A stretch of DNA of 64,000 nt from Flavobacterium psychrophilum (GCA_945874225.1 CAMCFT010000006.1:62001-126000); one strand, 5' to 3'. Shown: positions 44,546 through 53,336, counted from the first letter of the stretch. Notes: generated from the letters alone by a model not told the origin. Numbers and translations: made by a program.

Positions 44546-45748
44546 ATGAAAAAAATACTTTTACTTTTTGTCTATTTATTTATAATTTCATTCGCAAAAG
44601 CGCAAGAAATGAATCCTATTACCACAGCGGTTCCGTTTTTATTAGTTGCCGCTGATGCTAGAGCTGCAGGTATGGCAGACAATGGTGTTGCTACTTCCGC
44701 AGATGCTTTTTCCCAACAATGGAATCCAGCAAAATATGCCTTTGCAATAGACAAAGCAGGTTTCTCTATAAGCTACACTCCCTATCTTACTGACTTGGTA
44801 AATGATATTTCTTTGGGACAATTGAACTATTATAACAGACTAAACGAACGAAGTGCTTTTGCAGGAAGTTTTCGATTTTTTGGATTAGGAAATATTGAAC
44901 TTCGTGAAACTGGCGATCCAAGTGAAATTCCAAGAATAGTTTCTCCTAGCGAATTTGCATTTGATGGATCTTATTCCTTAAAACTAAGCGAAAAATTCTC
45001 TATGGCAGTTGCCGCCAGATACATGAATTCCAATTTAAAAGTAGCTTCAGATACTGGTGATGCTTCTTCGGCAAGTTCATTTGCCATTGATGTTGCAGGA
45101 TTTTTTCAATCAGAAGAAATTGCATTCAACGAATTCAACGGAAGATGGAGAGCGGGTTTTAATATTCAAAATTTAGGTCCTAAAATCAGCTATGATAACA
45201 CTGAATTTAGTAGCAACTTTTTGCCTGCCAATTTAAAAGCAGGAGCTGGTTTTGATTTCATACTTGATGATTATAACAAGGTCGCCGTAAATGTTGAATT
45301 TGCCAAATTATTAGTGCCAACACCTCAAGTATATTCTAATAATGGGGTTTATTACGGAGTTGATATGGATGGAAGTGGCGGCAATGTGGATTCAACGGAT
45401 AAGGACCTTGCTGATGACGAGTACAGATCTATTGGATGGTTTTCAGGAGCTTTCCAGTCGTTCTCAGATGCGCCAGGTGGTTTTAGCGAAGAGTTAAAGG
45501 AAGTTACTTATTCAGTGGGTGCTGAATATTTATACCAAGATTCCTTTGCGATGCGAATGGGGTATTTTCATGAAAGCCCAGACAAAGGTGCCAGACAATT
45601 TTTCTCGCTTGGTGCTGGATTCAAATATAATGTTGTCAAAGTAGATGTTTCATATTTGTTTTCAACATCCAAAGTTAAAAATCCTTTGGAAAATACCTTA
45701 CGATTCTCACTTACCTTTAATTTCGGTGACCAATACGATGAATATTAG
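44546..45748 (+). CDS. porV: Type IX secretion system outer-membrane protein PorV (LptO)
   Basis: A 400-residue outer-membrane beta-barrel of the FadL/OmpP1 superfamily. Signal peptide 1-19 (ISFAKAQ), then NPITTAVPFLLVAADARAAG, the typical PorV opening, and a C-terminal strand ending FNFGDQYDEY. PorV binds the sorting domain of cargo leaving the Sov channel and hands it to PorU. An acidic segment (GVDMDGSGGNVDSTDKDL) looks like a calcium-loop or periplasmic loop. It is transcribed with porU and followed by its own terminator. Confidence 0.93.
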   Translation: MKKILLLFVYLFIISFAKAQEMNPITTAVPFLLVAADARAAGMADNGVATSADAFSQQWNPAKYAFAIDKAGFSISYTPYLTDLVNDISLGQLNYYNRLNERSAFAGSFRFFGLGNIELRETGDPSEIPRIVSPSEFAFDGSYSLKLSEKFSMAVAARYMNSNLKVASDTGDASSASSFAIDVAGFFQSEEIAFNEFNGRWRAGFNIQNLGPKISYDNTEFSSNFLPANLKAGAGFDFILDDYNKVAVNVEFAKLLVPTPQVYSNNGVYYGVDMDGSGGNVDSTDKDLADDEYRSIGWFSGAFQSFSDAPGGFSEELKEVTYSVGAEYLYQDSFAMRMGYFHESPDKGARQFFSLGAGFKYNVVKVDVSYLFSTSKVKNPLENTLRFSLTFNFGDQYDEY

Positions 45749-45767
45749 CAAATTAAAAAAATAACCT

Positions 45768-45802
45768 AAAATCCAAATTTCAATGAAATTTGGATTTTTT
45801 TT
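45768..45802 (+). terminator. Rho-independent terminator after porV
   Basis: The hairpin aatccaaatttca/tgaaatttggatt is followed by a run of T, 20 bp past the porV stop codon and shortly before cdd. Confidence 0.75.
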
Positions 45803-45814
45803 CCAATATAAAGA

Positions 45815-46297
45815 ATGAAAGACATCATTATTTCAACCCGATTTTCCGTTTTCGAATCGCTTCAGGAATTACCAAAAGACATTCAAAATCTAATGGTTCA
45901 AGCTGTGGAGGTGAGAAAAAATGCTTATGCTCCCTACTCAAGGTTTAGAGTTGGCACGGCTCTTTTATTGGATAATGGAAAAATAGTTTTGGGTTCAAAC
46001 CAAGAAAACGCAGCATATCCTTCAGGGCTTTGCGCTGAACGCGTTGCCGTTTTTCAGGCTGGATCCATATATCCTGAAGCAAAAATTTTGAAAATGGCTA
46101 TTACTGCAGCTTCTGATACGAATCAAACCACTGCTCCTATTCCTCCTTGCGGTTCTTGCAGGCAGTCCATCGCCGAGTATGAAATAAAACAAGAAACCCC
46201 AATCGAGATTTATTTTATGGGCGAAATAGGGGCTGTTTACAAATCGGATTCCCTAAAAAACCTGCTTCCATTTATGTTTGATAAGCGCTTCTTATAA
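45815..46297 (+). CDS. cdd: Cytidine deaminase
   Basis: A 160-residue homotetrameric-type cytidine/deoxycytidine deaminase for pyrimidine salvage. The N-terminal helix is followed by YAPYSRFRVGTALLL, the substrate-binding signature. Zinc ligands and catalytic Glu are in GLCAERVAVF (C73, E75) and PPCGSCRQ (C112, C115). Length fits the small single-domain class. It is located between the porV terminator and pdhA with 154 bp on the 3' side, so it is probably a short transcript of its own, although its start lies only 12 bp past the terminator. Confidence 0.93.
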   Translation: MKDIIISTRFSVFESLQELPKDIQNLMVQAVEVRKNAYAPYSRFRVGTALLLDNGKIVLGSNQENAAYPSGLCAERVAVFQAGSIYPEAKILKMAITAASDTNQTTAPIPPCGSCRQSIAEYEIKQETPIEIYFMGEIGAVYKSDSLKNLLPFMFDKRFL

Positions 46298-46346
46298 AAA
46301 AAACCAAAAATTACCTTTTAAATTTTAATGCTTACTCGGAATGTCT

Positions 46347-46354
46347 TATTTTTG
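46347..46354 (+). promoter_or_regulatory. Candidate -7 element for pdhA
   Basis: TATTTTTG, fitting TANNTTTG, followed by CA, lies 97 bases before the pdhA ATG. It is the only good match in the cdd-pdhA gap. The -33 TTG is not evident. Confidence 0.4.
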
Positions 46355-46451
46355 CAACTTGCAAATTTGGGGTGAGGAAACTATTTTTGCTTAAGTAGGT
46401 ATTAAAATACCAAACATAACAACACTTTAGCATAAAAATAATAAAAAACAC

Positions 46452-47450
46452 ATGAAAGAAGTAACAAAAGAAGTTTATTTAAAGTGGTACGAAGACATGC
46501 TGCTTTGGAGAAAGTTTGAAGACAAACTTGCAGCATTATACATTCAACAAAAAATTAGAGGATTTCTACACTTATATAATGGTCAGGAAGCCGTTTTAGC
46601 TGGTGCATTGCACGCTATGGACTTGACTAAAGATAAAATGATTACCGCATACAGAAATCACGTACAACCTATTGGGATGGGAGTTGATCCTAGACGTGTA
46701 ATGGCTGAACTTATGGGAAAGGTTACAGGAACCTCTAAAGGAATGGGTGGTTCTATGCACATTTTCTCAAAAGAACACGGATTTTATGGCGGTCACGGAA
46801 TTGTAGGAGGACAAATTCCTGTAGGAGCCGGAATTGCTTTTGGTGACAAATACAATAATACTGGCGGAGTAACATTAACTTATTTTGGTGATGGCGCTTC
46901 ACGACAAGGTTCATTGCACGAAGCTTTTAATATGGCTATGCTTTGGAATCTTCCAGTTGTTTTTATCGTTGAAAATAATGGTTATGCAATGGGAACTTCT
47001 GTAGAAAGAACCGCAAATCATCCCGATATCTGGAAACTTGGTTTAGGATACGAAATGCCTTGCGGACCAGTTGACGGAATGAATCCTGTAAAAGTTGCCG
47101 AAGCAATGACTGAAGCTATCGAAAGAGCACGCAGCGGTGGTGGACCAACTTTTCTTGAAATGAAAACGTATCGTTATAGAGGACACTCTATGTCAGACGC
47201 ACAATTATACCGTTCGAAAGAAGAAGTGGAAGAATATAAAAAAATTGACCCAATTACTCAGGTTTTAGATGTAATTAAAGATCAAAAATATGCAACCGAA
47301 GCAGAAATTGAAGCAATCGAACAAAAAGTAAAAGATTTAATCGAAGAATGTGTGAAATTCGCCGAAGAATCTCCATATCCTGAAATTCAACAACTATACG
47401 ACGTGGTTTACGCCCAAGAAAACTATCCATTTTTACCTCATAAACTATAA
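46452..47450 (+). CDS. pdhA: Pyruvate dehydrogenase E1 component, alpha subunit
   Basis: A 332-residue subunit that with E1-beta decarboxylates pyruvate using thiamine diphosphate. The ThDP-binding motif GDG...NN is clear (FGDGASRQGSLHEAFNMAML then VENNGYAMGTS), as are YRNHVQPIGMGVDP, GGSMHIFSKEHGFYGGHG and the phospho-loop region YRYRGHSMSDAQLYR. Length is typical. It is 6 bp upstream of pdhC and co-transcribed. The E1-beta gene (pdhB) is not in this window. Confidence 0.95.
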   Translation: MKEVTKEVYLKWYEDMLLWRKFEDKLAALYIQQKIRGFLHLYNGQEAVLAGALHAMDLTKDKMITAYRNHVQPIGMGVDPRRVMAELMGKVTGTSKGMGGSMHIFSKEHGFYGGHGIVGGQIPVGAGIAFGDKYNNTGGVTLTYFGDGASRQGSLHEAFNMAMLWNLPVVFIVENNGYAMGTSVERTANHPDIWKLGLGYEMPCGPVDGMNPVKVAEAMTEAIERARSGGGPTFLEMKTYRYRGHSMSDAQLYRSKEEVEEYKKIDPITQVLDVIKDQKYATEAEIEAIEQKVKDLIEECVKFAEESPYPEIQQLYDVVYAQENYPFLPHKL

Positions 47451-47456
47451 TCAATT

Positions 47457-49094
47457 ATGGCAACAGTAATTAATATGCCTCGTTTGAGCGATACTATGAC
47501 GGAAGGAACGGTAGCAGCTTGGTTAAAAAAAGTAGGCGACAAAGTCAGTGAAGGTGATATTCTTGCCGAAATTGAAACTGACAAAGCAACAATGGAATTC
47601 GAATCCTTCAATGAAGGAACACTTTTACACATTGGCATTCAAGCCGGAGAAACTGCACCAGTAGATACTTTATTGGCAATTATAGGAAATGAAGGAGAAG
47701 ATATCTCCGCTTTAATAAGCCCCCCAACCCCCAAAGGGGGAGCAATAGAATCCGTCAATAAAAACGAAACAGAAGTTAAACCAACCCCAACAACTCCCCC
47801 TTTGGGGGTTGGGGGGCTTGGAGTTATTGTAGTTACAATGCCTCGTTTGAGCGACACAATGACCGAAGGAACTGTAGCAACCTGGTTGAAAAAAGTAGGC
47901 GATAAAGTTGCCGAAGGTGATATTCTTGCTGAAATCGAAACCGATAAAGCAACAATGGAATTCGAATCTTTCAACGAAGGGACTTTATTATACATCGGAA
48001 TTCAAGAAGGACAAACGGCTCCTGTTGACAGTTTATTGGCAATCATTGGACCAGAAGGAACAGACATTAGCGGCATTGCCGAAAATTATAGTCCCCTAAA
48101 CCCTAAAGTGGGAAATGTTGCAACAACGGAAGAAGCAAAATCGACACCAACTATAGAAGCTGCGCCAATTGCTCAGGAAGTATCTGCTGACGGACAACGT
48201 GTTTTGGCTTCACCATTAGCAAAGAAAATTGCTAGCGAAAAAGGAATTCAACTGTCACAAGTGAAAGGTTCCGGAGAAAACGGACGTATCACTAAAAGTG
48301 ATGTGGAAAATTTTACGCCATCAATAGCAGCTGCACCAAGTCAAGTTGCTCAACCGACAACCGACAACTCACAACCGACAACTGTTTCAAAACCTTATGT
48401 TCCAGCAGGACAAATTGCTACAGAAGAAATCAAAAATTCGCAAATGCGTAAAATCATTGCGAAACGTTTAGCAGAATCCTTGTTTACTGCACCACATTAC
48501 AACTTGGTGATTGAGGTAACAATGGACGAAGCAATGAAATCAAGAGCAATTATCAACAGCGTTCCGGATACCAAAGTATCTTTTAACGATATGGTGATTA
48601 AAGCTTGTGCAATGGCTTTGAAAAAACACCCAAAAATCAATTCACAATGGAAAGAAGATGCAATCACCATCAACTACCACGTGAATATTGGTGTTGCTGT
48701 TGCTGTTGAAGACGGATTAGTAGTTCCAGTATTGCCATTTACTGACGGTATGAGTTTGTCTCAAATTGGAACAAGCGTAAGAGACCTTGCTGGAAGAGCC
48801 AAAAACAAAAAATTATTACCATCAGAAATGGAAGGAAGTACTTTCACGATTTCTAACCTTGGAATGTTTGGAATTACCGAATTCAACTCTATCATTAACC
48901 AACCGAATTCTGCTATCCTATCCGTAGGAGCGATTGTAGAAAAACCAGTGGTGAAAAATGGACAAATTGTGGTAGGAAACACAATGATGTTATCTCTTGC
49001 TTGCGATCACAGAACTATCGACGGTGCAACCGGAGCTCAGTTCTTGCAAACTTTGAAACAATATATTGAAAACCCAGTGACGATGCTAGCCTAA
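47457..49094 (+). CDS. pdhC: Pyruvate dehydrogenase E2, dihydrolipoamide acetyltransferase
   Basis: A 545-residue E2 core. Two N-terminal lipoyl domains (about 1-80 and 127-205), each with ETDKATMEFES and lipoylated K43 and K164; peripheral-subunit-binding domain (about 245-285, ASPLAKKIASEKGI); and catalytic acetyltransferase domain (about 320-545) with the active-site DHRTIDGA (H518, D522). The linkers between domains are unusual. The first is encoded by a perfect inverted repeat of interspersed-repeat character (47717-47819), the second begins with a degenerate half-copy (48090-48115), and a QPTTDNSQPTT stretch at about 48351-48387 repeats accgacaac units. The frame is intact and the enzyme should be active. 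Gene symbols aceF and pdhC are both used for this enzyme. Confidence 0.95.
   Translation: MATVINMPRLSDTMTEGTVAAWLKKVGDKVSEGDILAEIETDKATMEFESFNEGTLLHIGIQAGETAPVDTLLAIIGNEGEDISALISPPTPKGGAIESVNKNETEVKPTPTTPPLGVGGLGVIVVTMPRLSDTMTEGTVATWLKKVGDKVAEGDILAEIETDKATMEFESFNEGTLLYIGIQEGQTAPVDSLLAIIGPEGTDISGIAENYSPLNPKVGNVATTEEAKSTPTIEAAPIAQEVSADGQRVLASPLAKKIASEKGIQLSQVKGSGENGRITKSDVENFTPSIAAAPSQVAQPTTDNSQPTTVSKPYVPAGQIATEEIKNSQMRKIIAKRLAESLFTAPHYNLVIEVTMDEAMKSRAIINSVPDTKVSFNDMVIKACAMALKKHPKINSQWKEDAITINYHVNIGVAVAVEDGLVVPVLPFTDGMSLSQIGTSVRDLAGRAKNKKLLPSEMEGSTFTISNLGMFGITEFNSIINQPNSAILSVGAIVEKPVVKNGQIVVGNTMMLSLACDHRTIDGATGAQFLQTLKQYIENPVTMLA
47472..48063 (+). repeat. Direct duplication of the lipoyl domain coding sequence
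   Basis: The blocks from 47472 and from 47838 each begin with atgcctcgtttgagcga and stay nearly identical for about 220 bases. Most differences are synonymous, so this is a recent duplication or an ongoing gene conversion within pdhC. Confidence 0.8.
47717..47819 (+). repeat. Perfect 26-bp inverted repeat inside the pdhC linker
   Basis: The left arm (47717-47742, starting aagccccccaacccc) and right arm (47794-47819, ending ggggttggggggctt) are exact reverse complements, separated by 51 bases. The GC-rich, low-complexity C/G runs contrast with the AT-rich surroundings. Both arms are translated as linker residues (SPPTPKGG and TPPLGVGG). It resembles the palindromic interspersed repeats found between genes in flavobacterial genomes, here domesticated in a coding sequence. 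Confidence 0.8.
48090..48115 (+). repeat. Degenerate half-copy of the pdhC linker repeat
   Basis: The sequence agtcccctaaaccctaaag followed by tgggaaa matches the left arm at 47717 with several C-to-T or C-to-A changes. It encodes SPLNPKVG in the second linker, parallel to SPPTPKGG in the first. An older copy of the same element is the simplest reading. Confidence 0.6.
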
Positions 49095-49115
49095 TAGCTC
49101 GCTAGTTTGTATATG

Positions 49116-49149
49116 AAATCCCGTTTTGAGAAATCAGAACGGGATTTTT
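49116..49149. terminator. Terminator between pdhC and the glycosyltransferase gene
   Basis: The arms aaatcccgtt and aacgggattt (10 bp, perfect) enclose about 12 bases and are followed by a T run on the plus strand, in a 55-bp convergent gap. Confidence 0.8.
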
Positions 49150-50391
49150 TTATTTATTCTTCTCCTCAATCCATCTCGACATATATTTAGTACTAGTCAA
49201 TGTATGGTGTTGCAACATTGATCCCATAAAATTATCTAATCGATGTTGCTTCAAATTAGTTTGTACTTTTAAAATATGCTCAACAAAATCATTCTCAAAA
49301 ACCGATTTCAAATAGCGTTTCTTAATAATTAAAAAACCGTTTTCTTGTGCTTTTAGCCAAAGATTTCTGTTTTGATACAATTCTACAGCTTTATCCGCAA
49401 AAACTTGAGGTTCATCAGTAATAAAACCATTCCAAGGCAAATCACCACACATTGATTCAGCACCAATAGTTGTTGTTACGCTTGGCGTTCCACATTGCAT
49501 TGCTTCGGCCAATTTTCCTTTTATTCCTGCACCAAAACGTAAAGGAGCTAAAACAACTCGGGCATTTTTCACGACATCTTGAGCATCATTGGCACGACCC
49601 ATAATATGAAAACCTTGTTTTGGTTGGTGCAATTGCAATACTTTTTGAGAAGGATAAGCACCATAAATCTGCAAAACAGCTTCTGGCATTTGTTTTCTGA
49701 TGAGTGGCCAAATCGTTTCTTTCAAATATTGAACCGCATTCCAATTGGGTTCGTGGAGAAAGTTGCCAATAAAAACAAAATTGGCTCGTTCTTCAAATGA
49801 AGGTAAATTTTGACTGGTTGAATATTCAATTGACTCCAACAATAAAGGCAAATAATACAATAAACTAGAATCGATTTTGAAAACAGATTGCAATAATTCT
49901 ATTTCATATTCGGAAATCATCAAGGAAATATCGCAACGCAAAATACTGGCAATTTCTCTTTTGGCAACATCTTCCACCAATAAATCATCTGTTGAAAATG
50001 GTCTGTTTTCCTTGAATGCTTTTTGGCGTGCCAACCGCAAACAATGCAAATCTTCAGTATCCAACAATCGTAACGCATCAGGACAATTTTCGGCAACGCG
50101 CCAGCCATATTGTTCTTCCATCATAAAACGATCAAACAACACAATAGATGGATTCAATTCTTTGACAAAAACATCAAAACTCGAACAATTTAAGGATATC
50201 GCTTTTTTGGCTACAGCCAAAGATTCCAAGTCAATCATATAATCACTATCCGAAGCAGAACTGGCAAAAGTAACTTCGAAACCCTGTTCCTTAAAAATAG
50301 AAATTAACTGCACCATCCTTCCTCCTGCCGCCGAAGAATTGGGTTCTGGCCAAACAAATCCAAGGATTAAAACACGCTGATTTGCAATCAT
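49150..50391 (-). CDS. GT4-type glycosyltransferase
   Basis: A 413-residue protein of the GT-B fold. The N-terminal Rossmann-like half begins VLILGFVWPEPNSSAAGGRM, a UDP-sugar transferase-like opening with the glycine-rich loop. The C-terminal half holds FVFIGNFLHEPNWNAVQYLK, the ARVVLAPLRFGAGIKGKLAEAM nucleotide-sugar site and CGTPSVTTTIGAESM. That pattern is characteristic of glycosyltransferase groups 1/4 with a phospho-sugar/UDP-sugar donor. No membrane helix or signal is seen, so it is cytoplasmic or peripheral. There are no other polysaccharide synthesis genes nearby, so donor and acceptor are unknown. It is divergent from miaE by 108 bp. Confidence 0.8.
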   Translation of the reverse strand: MIANQRVLILGFVWPEPNSSAAGGRMVQLISIFKEQGFEVTFASSASDSDYMIDLESLAVAKKAISLNCSSFDVFVKELNPSIVLFDRFMMEEQYGWRVAENCPDALRLLDTEDLHCLRLARQKAFKENRPFSTDDLLVEDVAKREIASILRCDISLMISEYEIELLQSVFKIDSSLLYYLPLLLESIEYSTSQNLPSFEERANFVFIGNFLHEPNWNAVQYLKETIWPLIRKQMPEAVLQIYGAYPSQKVLQLHQPKQGFHIMGRANDAQDVVKNARVVLAPLRFGAGIKGKLAEAMQCGTPSVTTTIGAESMCGDLPWNGFITDEPQVFADKAVELYQNRNLWLKAQENGFLIIKKRYLKSVFENDFVEHILKVQTNLKQHRLDNFMGSMLQHHTLTSTKYMSRWIEEKNK

Positions 50392-50499
50392 GAAACTAAT
50401 TATTTATGATGCAAAATAAGAAAAATAAACCGCAAATCAATCCATTCTACAACAAATAAAAGCTGTATTTTTACATTCAATCTCCATAAATACAGAAAA

Positions 50500-51081
50500 A
50501 TGTTAGGATTAAAATTAGCTACCGACCCAAAATGGGTAAATATCGTTGAATCGAACATCGAAGAAATCTTGACCGATCACGCTTGGTGCGAGCAAAAAGC
50601 GGCAACAAACATCATCACAATCATCACTTATAATTCGGAACACGTTGATTTAGTTACTGATTTATTGGAAATTGCCAAAGAAGAAATCGAACATTTCCAA
50701 AGGGTTCACAACATAATCAAAGAACGTGGATTGACTTTGGGAAGAGAACGAAAAGACCATTATGTCAACGAACTTTTCAAGTTTTTGAAAAAAGACGGCA
50801 GCAGAAATGATGCATTTGTTGATAGATTACTTTTCTCCGCAATGATTGAAGCCAGAAGTTGCGAAAGATTTAAAGTATTATCCCAAAACATTGAAGACCA
50901 AGAATTGGCGGCATTTTATAAAGAATTAATGATAAGTGAAGCCGGACATTATACCACATTTCTCCGTTTCGCCAGAAAATATTCAGAGAAAGTGGATGTC
51001 GATAAACGTTGGCAAGAATGGATTGATTTTGAAGGCGAATTGATCACCAACTACGGAAAAAAAGAAACCGTACACGGATAA
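50500..51081 (+). CDS. miaE: tRNA-(ms2io6A37) hydroxylase MiaE
   Basis: A 193-residue ferritin-like non-haem di-iron monooxygenase that hydroxylates the isopentenyl group of ms2i6A at position 37 of tRNA. The four-helix bundle shows the di-iron ligands in AKEEIEHFQRVH, MIEARSCERFKVL and MISEAGHYTTFLR, spaced as in the family; SCERF is a MiaE hallmark. Length is normal. It stands alone between the divergent glycosyltransferase gene and the repeat-bearing intergenic region. A housekeeping function. Confidence 0.92.
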   Translation: MLGLKLATDPKWVNIVESNIEEILTDHAWCEQKAATNIITIITYNSEHVDLVTDLLEIAKEEIEHFQRVHNIIKERGLTLGRERKDHYVNELFKFLKKDGSRNDAFVDRLLFSAMIEARSCERFKVLSQNIEDQELAAFYKELMISEAGHYTTFLRFARKYSEKVDVDKRWQEWIDFEGELITNYGKKETVHG

Positions 51082-51163
51082 TAGCCTTGTTTTTTACTTA
51101 AAAACCTGAGTTCTATTATTTTTCAAGTAATAAACTGCTTGTTAAACAGTTATTTAAATTAAT

Positions 51164-51249
51164 AATCCTGCAAGGACTTTTTTTGACCTTGTAGGTATCA
51201 AAATTATTTAAAAATCTCACCTACAAGGTTTTGAAAACCTTGCAGGATT
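51164..51249. repeat. Nested palindromic interspersed repeat (86 bp)
   Basis: The outer arms aatcctgcaagg and ccttgcaggatt and the inner arms accttgtaggt and acctacaaggt (all perfect) form a nested cruciform with a loop of about 22 bases. It lies in the 217-bp gap between miaE and the esterase gene. The same cctgcaagg core recurs in the terminator at 55462. It is probably a multi-copy genomic repeat, and may serve as the miaE terminator. Confidence 0.7.
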
Positions 51250-51298
51250 GAAAAACCAATAAAGATTAACATTTTATTAATCAATCTCAATTCAAAAA

Positions 51299-53248
51299 AT
51301 GAAAAAACAGCTATTATTTCTATTATTGGTATTCAGTATTTGTGCCAATGCCAATGTTCGTTTGCCCAAATTATTTGCCGATGATATGGTTTTGCAAAGA
51401 AATAAATTGATTCCGGTTTGGGGATGGGCGGATCCCAATGAGAAAATCGAAATCAAATTCAACAAGCAAACAAAAACCACAAAAGCAGACAAAAACGGAA
51501 AATGGACAATTCATTTAGATGCTGAAACTGCTGGCGGACCTTATGAATTATCCATCAAAGGGAAGAACAAAATTGTTGTAAAAAATGTTTTGGTTGGCGA
51601 AGTTTGGATTTGCAGCGGACAATCAAACATGGCATTCACGGTTAGCGAAGCCGCAAATGCCGTAAAAGAAATAAACAATGCCGATTATCCTTTTATCCGA
51701 GAATTTACCGTTTCCAGAGACGTTAGTTCCTTACCGAAAGACGATGTGAAAGAAGGAAAATGGGAAGTTTGCAATAAATCTACAGTTGGTAATTTTACTG
51801 CTGTTGGTTACTTTTTTGCCAAAAAACTCTATGCCGAATTAAAAATTCCAATTGGATTAATCCATACTTCTTGGGGCGGAACGGGTTCTGAAACCTGGAC
51901 AAGCCGAGAAGCATTTGAAAGCAGTGACGAGTTTAAGGAAATGATTGCCGAGATGCCAAATGTTAATCTTGATTCTATTTCGAAAGTTTTCAATAAATCA
52001 ATTGCAAAAAGAGTAGAAGAACTTCAAGGTTCCAAAATAAATCCAGCGAAAGCTGAAATGTATAAAGAATTCGATTTCAATGATTCGGCTTGGCCTGAAC
52101 TCAACGAACCAGAAGCTTGGGAGACTCAAGACTTAGGCGAATTTGATGGCATCGTTTGGTTGCGAAAATTAATTACACTTTCGGCAAACGATGCCGGAAA
52201 AGTGGCCACGATTGAATTATCCAAAATTGATGATGAAGACATAACTTATGTAAACGGAATTGAAATTGGACGAAATAACAATTGGGACGCCAAAAGAAAA
52301 TATTCGATTCCAGCAGGAATTTTAAAAGATGGCAAAAACACCATCTCAATCCGAGTAGTTGACGGCGGTGGCGGTGGCGGAATTTATGACGAATCCGATG
52401 ATTTTAAAATTACCATTGGAGACAAAATCATTCCTTTAAAAGGAAAATGGAAATACCAAGTTGAGGCCATAAAAAGTGATGTTGGTCCGAATAGTTATCC
52501 TTCATTATTATACAATGCAATGATAAATCCTTTAATTCCATTCGCTTTCCAAGGTGTTTTATGGTATCAGGGCGAAACCAATGCCTGGAGAGCGCAACAA
52601 TACAAAAAAGCTTTTCCGTTATTGATAAACGATTGGAGAAAAAAATGTAATCAAGGTGATTTACCTTTTTACTTTGTACAAATTTCCAGTTTTAACGAAA
52701 CCAATGGCAACAGCAACAACGGAAGTATGTGGGCTGAACTTCGGGAAGCGCAAGCCCAAACCTTAAAACTTCCAAACACCGGAATGTGCATAACAACTGA
52801 TATTGGGGATCCAACGGATATTCATCCTAAAAACAAACAAGACGTTGGAAAAAGACTAGCTGCAATTGCATTAAAGAATGTTTACAAACAAAATATTGTT
52901 TGCACCGGACCAACTTTTAAATCAATGGAAGTTCAAGGAAACAAGATTGTGGTATCCTTTGAAAATTTAGGTTCCGGATTATCAACTCCTGACAAATATG
53001 GGTATCTAAAAGGATTCGAAATTGCAGGAGACGATAAGGTTTTTTATTTTGCAAATGCTCAAATTGTCAAAGACAAAGTAATGATTTACTGTGATAATGT
53101 ACCGAATCCAGTTGCATTGCATTTTGGATGGGCAGATGATGCCAGCGACAATAATCTTTATAATAAAGAAGGATTTCCTGCCGTTCCTTTCAGAACAGAT
53201 AATTGGAAAAACGTTACAGAAAACATAAAATATAAAATGGTGAAGTAA
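51299..53248 (+). CDS. Sialate O-acetylesterase-like SGNH carbohydrate esterase
   Basis: A 649-residue secreted esterase (signal peptide 1-18, CANANVRLP). Its order is typical of the family: N-terminal beta-domain (KLFADDMVLQRN), SGNH block I GEVWICSGQSNMAF (about residue 105), an inserted galactose-binding-like jelly roll (about 270-385, FDGIVWLRKLITLS), block with VLWYQGETNAW, and the late DIGDPTDIHPKNK with the catalytic Asp-His. Such enzymes remove O-acetyl groups from sugars, and in PULs often from acetylated glycans other than sialic acid. It is the first gene of the amino-sugar region and ends in its own terminator. The exact acetylated substrate is unknown. Confidence 0.87.
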   Translation: MKKQLLFLLLVFSICANANVRLPKLFADDMVLQRNKLIPVWGWADPNEKIEIKFNKQTKTTKADKNGKWTIHLDAETAGGPYELSIKGKNKIVVKNVLVGEVWICSGQSNMAFTVSEAANAVKEINNADYPFIREFTVSRDVSSLPKDDVKEGKWEVCNKSTVGNFTAVGYFFAKKLYAELKIPIGLIHTSWGGTGSETWTSREAFESSDEFKEMIAEMPNVNLDSISKVFNKSIAKRVEELQGSKINPAKAEMYKEFDFNDSAWPELNEPEAWETQDLGEFDGIVWLRKLITLSANDAGKVATIELSKIDDEDITYVNGIEIGRNNNWDAKRKYSIPAGILKDGKNTISIRVVDGGGGGGIYDESDDFKITIGDKIIPLKGKWKYQVEAIKSDVGPNSYPSLLYNAMINPLIPFAFQGVLWYQGETNAWRAQQYKKAFPLLINDWRKKCNQGDLPFYFVQISSFNETNGNSNNGSMWAELREAQAQTLKLPNTGMCITTDIGDPTDIHPKNKQDVGKRLAAIALKNVYKQNIVCTGPTFKSMEVQGNKIVVSFENLGSGLSTPDKYGYLKGFEIAGDDKVFYFANAQIVKDKVMIYCDNVPNPVALHFGWADDASDNNLYNKEGFPAVPFRTDNWKNVTENIKYKMVK

Positions 53249-53273
53249 CCCTCAGAATCAAAATTTGTTTTTT

Positions 53274-53307
53274 AAAGTGTGAGGAGATATCCTTGCACTT
53301 TTTTTTA
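53274..53307 (+). terminator. Terminator after the esterase gene
   Basis: The stem aaagtg/cacttt continues with agga/tcct across small bulges and is followed by a T run, 26 bp after the stop codon. Confidence 0.6.
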
Positions 53308-53336
53308 TTTTTATACCAAAGGCAAAAAAGTTTGTA

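Noticed and set aside
47639..47995. Open frame of 118 codons on the minus strand inside pdhC
   Set aside because: It is antisense to the duplicated lipoyl domain and the inverted repeat, with no start context or family resemblance. The plus-strand PdhC is certain.
51299..53248. A sialic acid utilisation locus
   Set aside because: Apart from the esterase title there is no NanA, NanE, NanH or sialic acid transporter in the window. The neighbours point to GlcN and GlcNAc.
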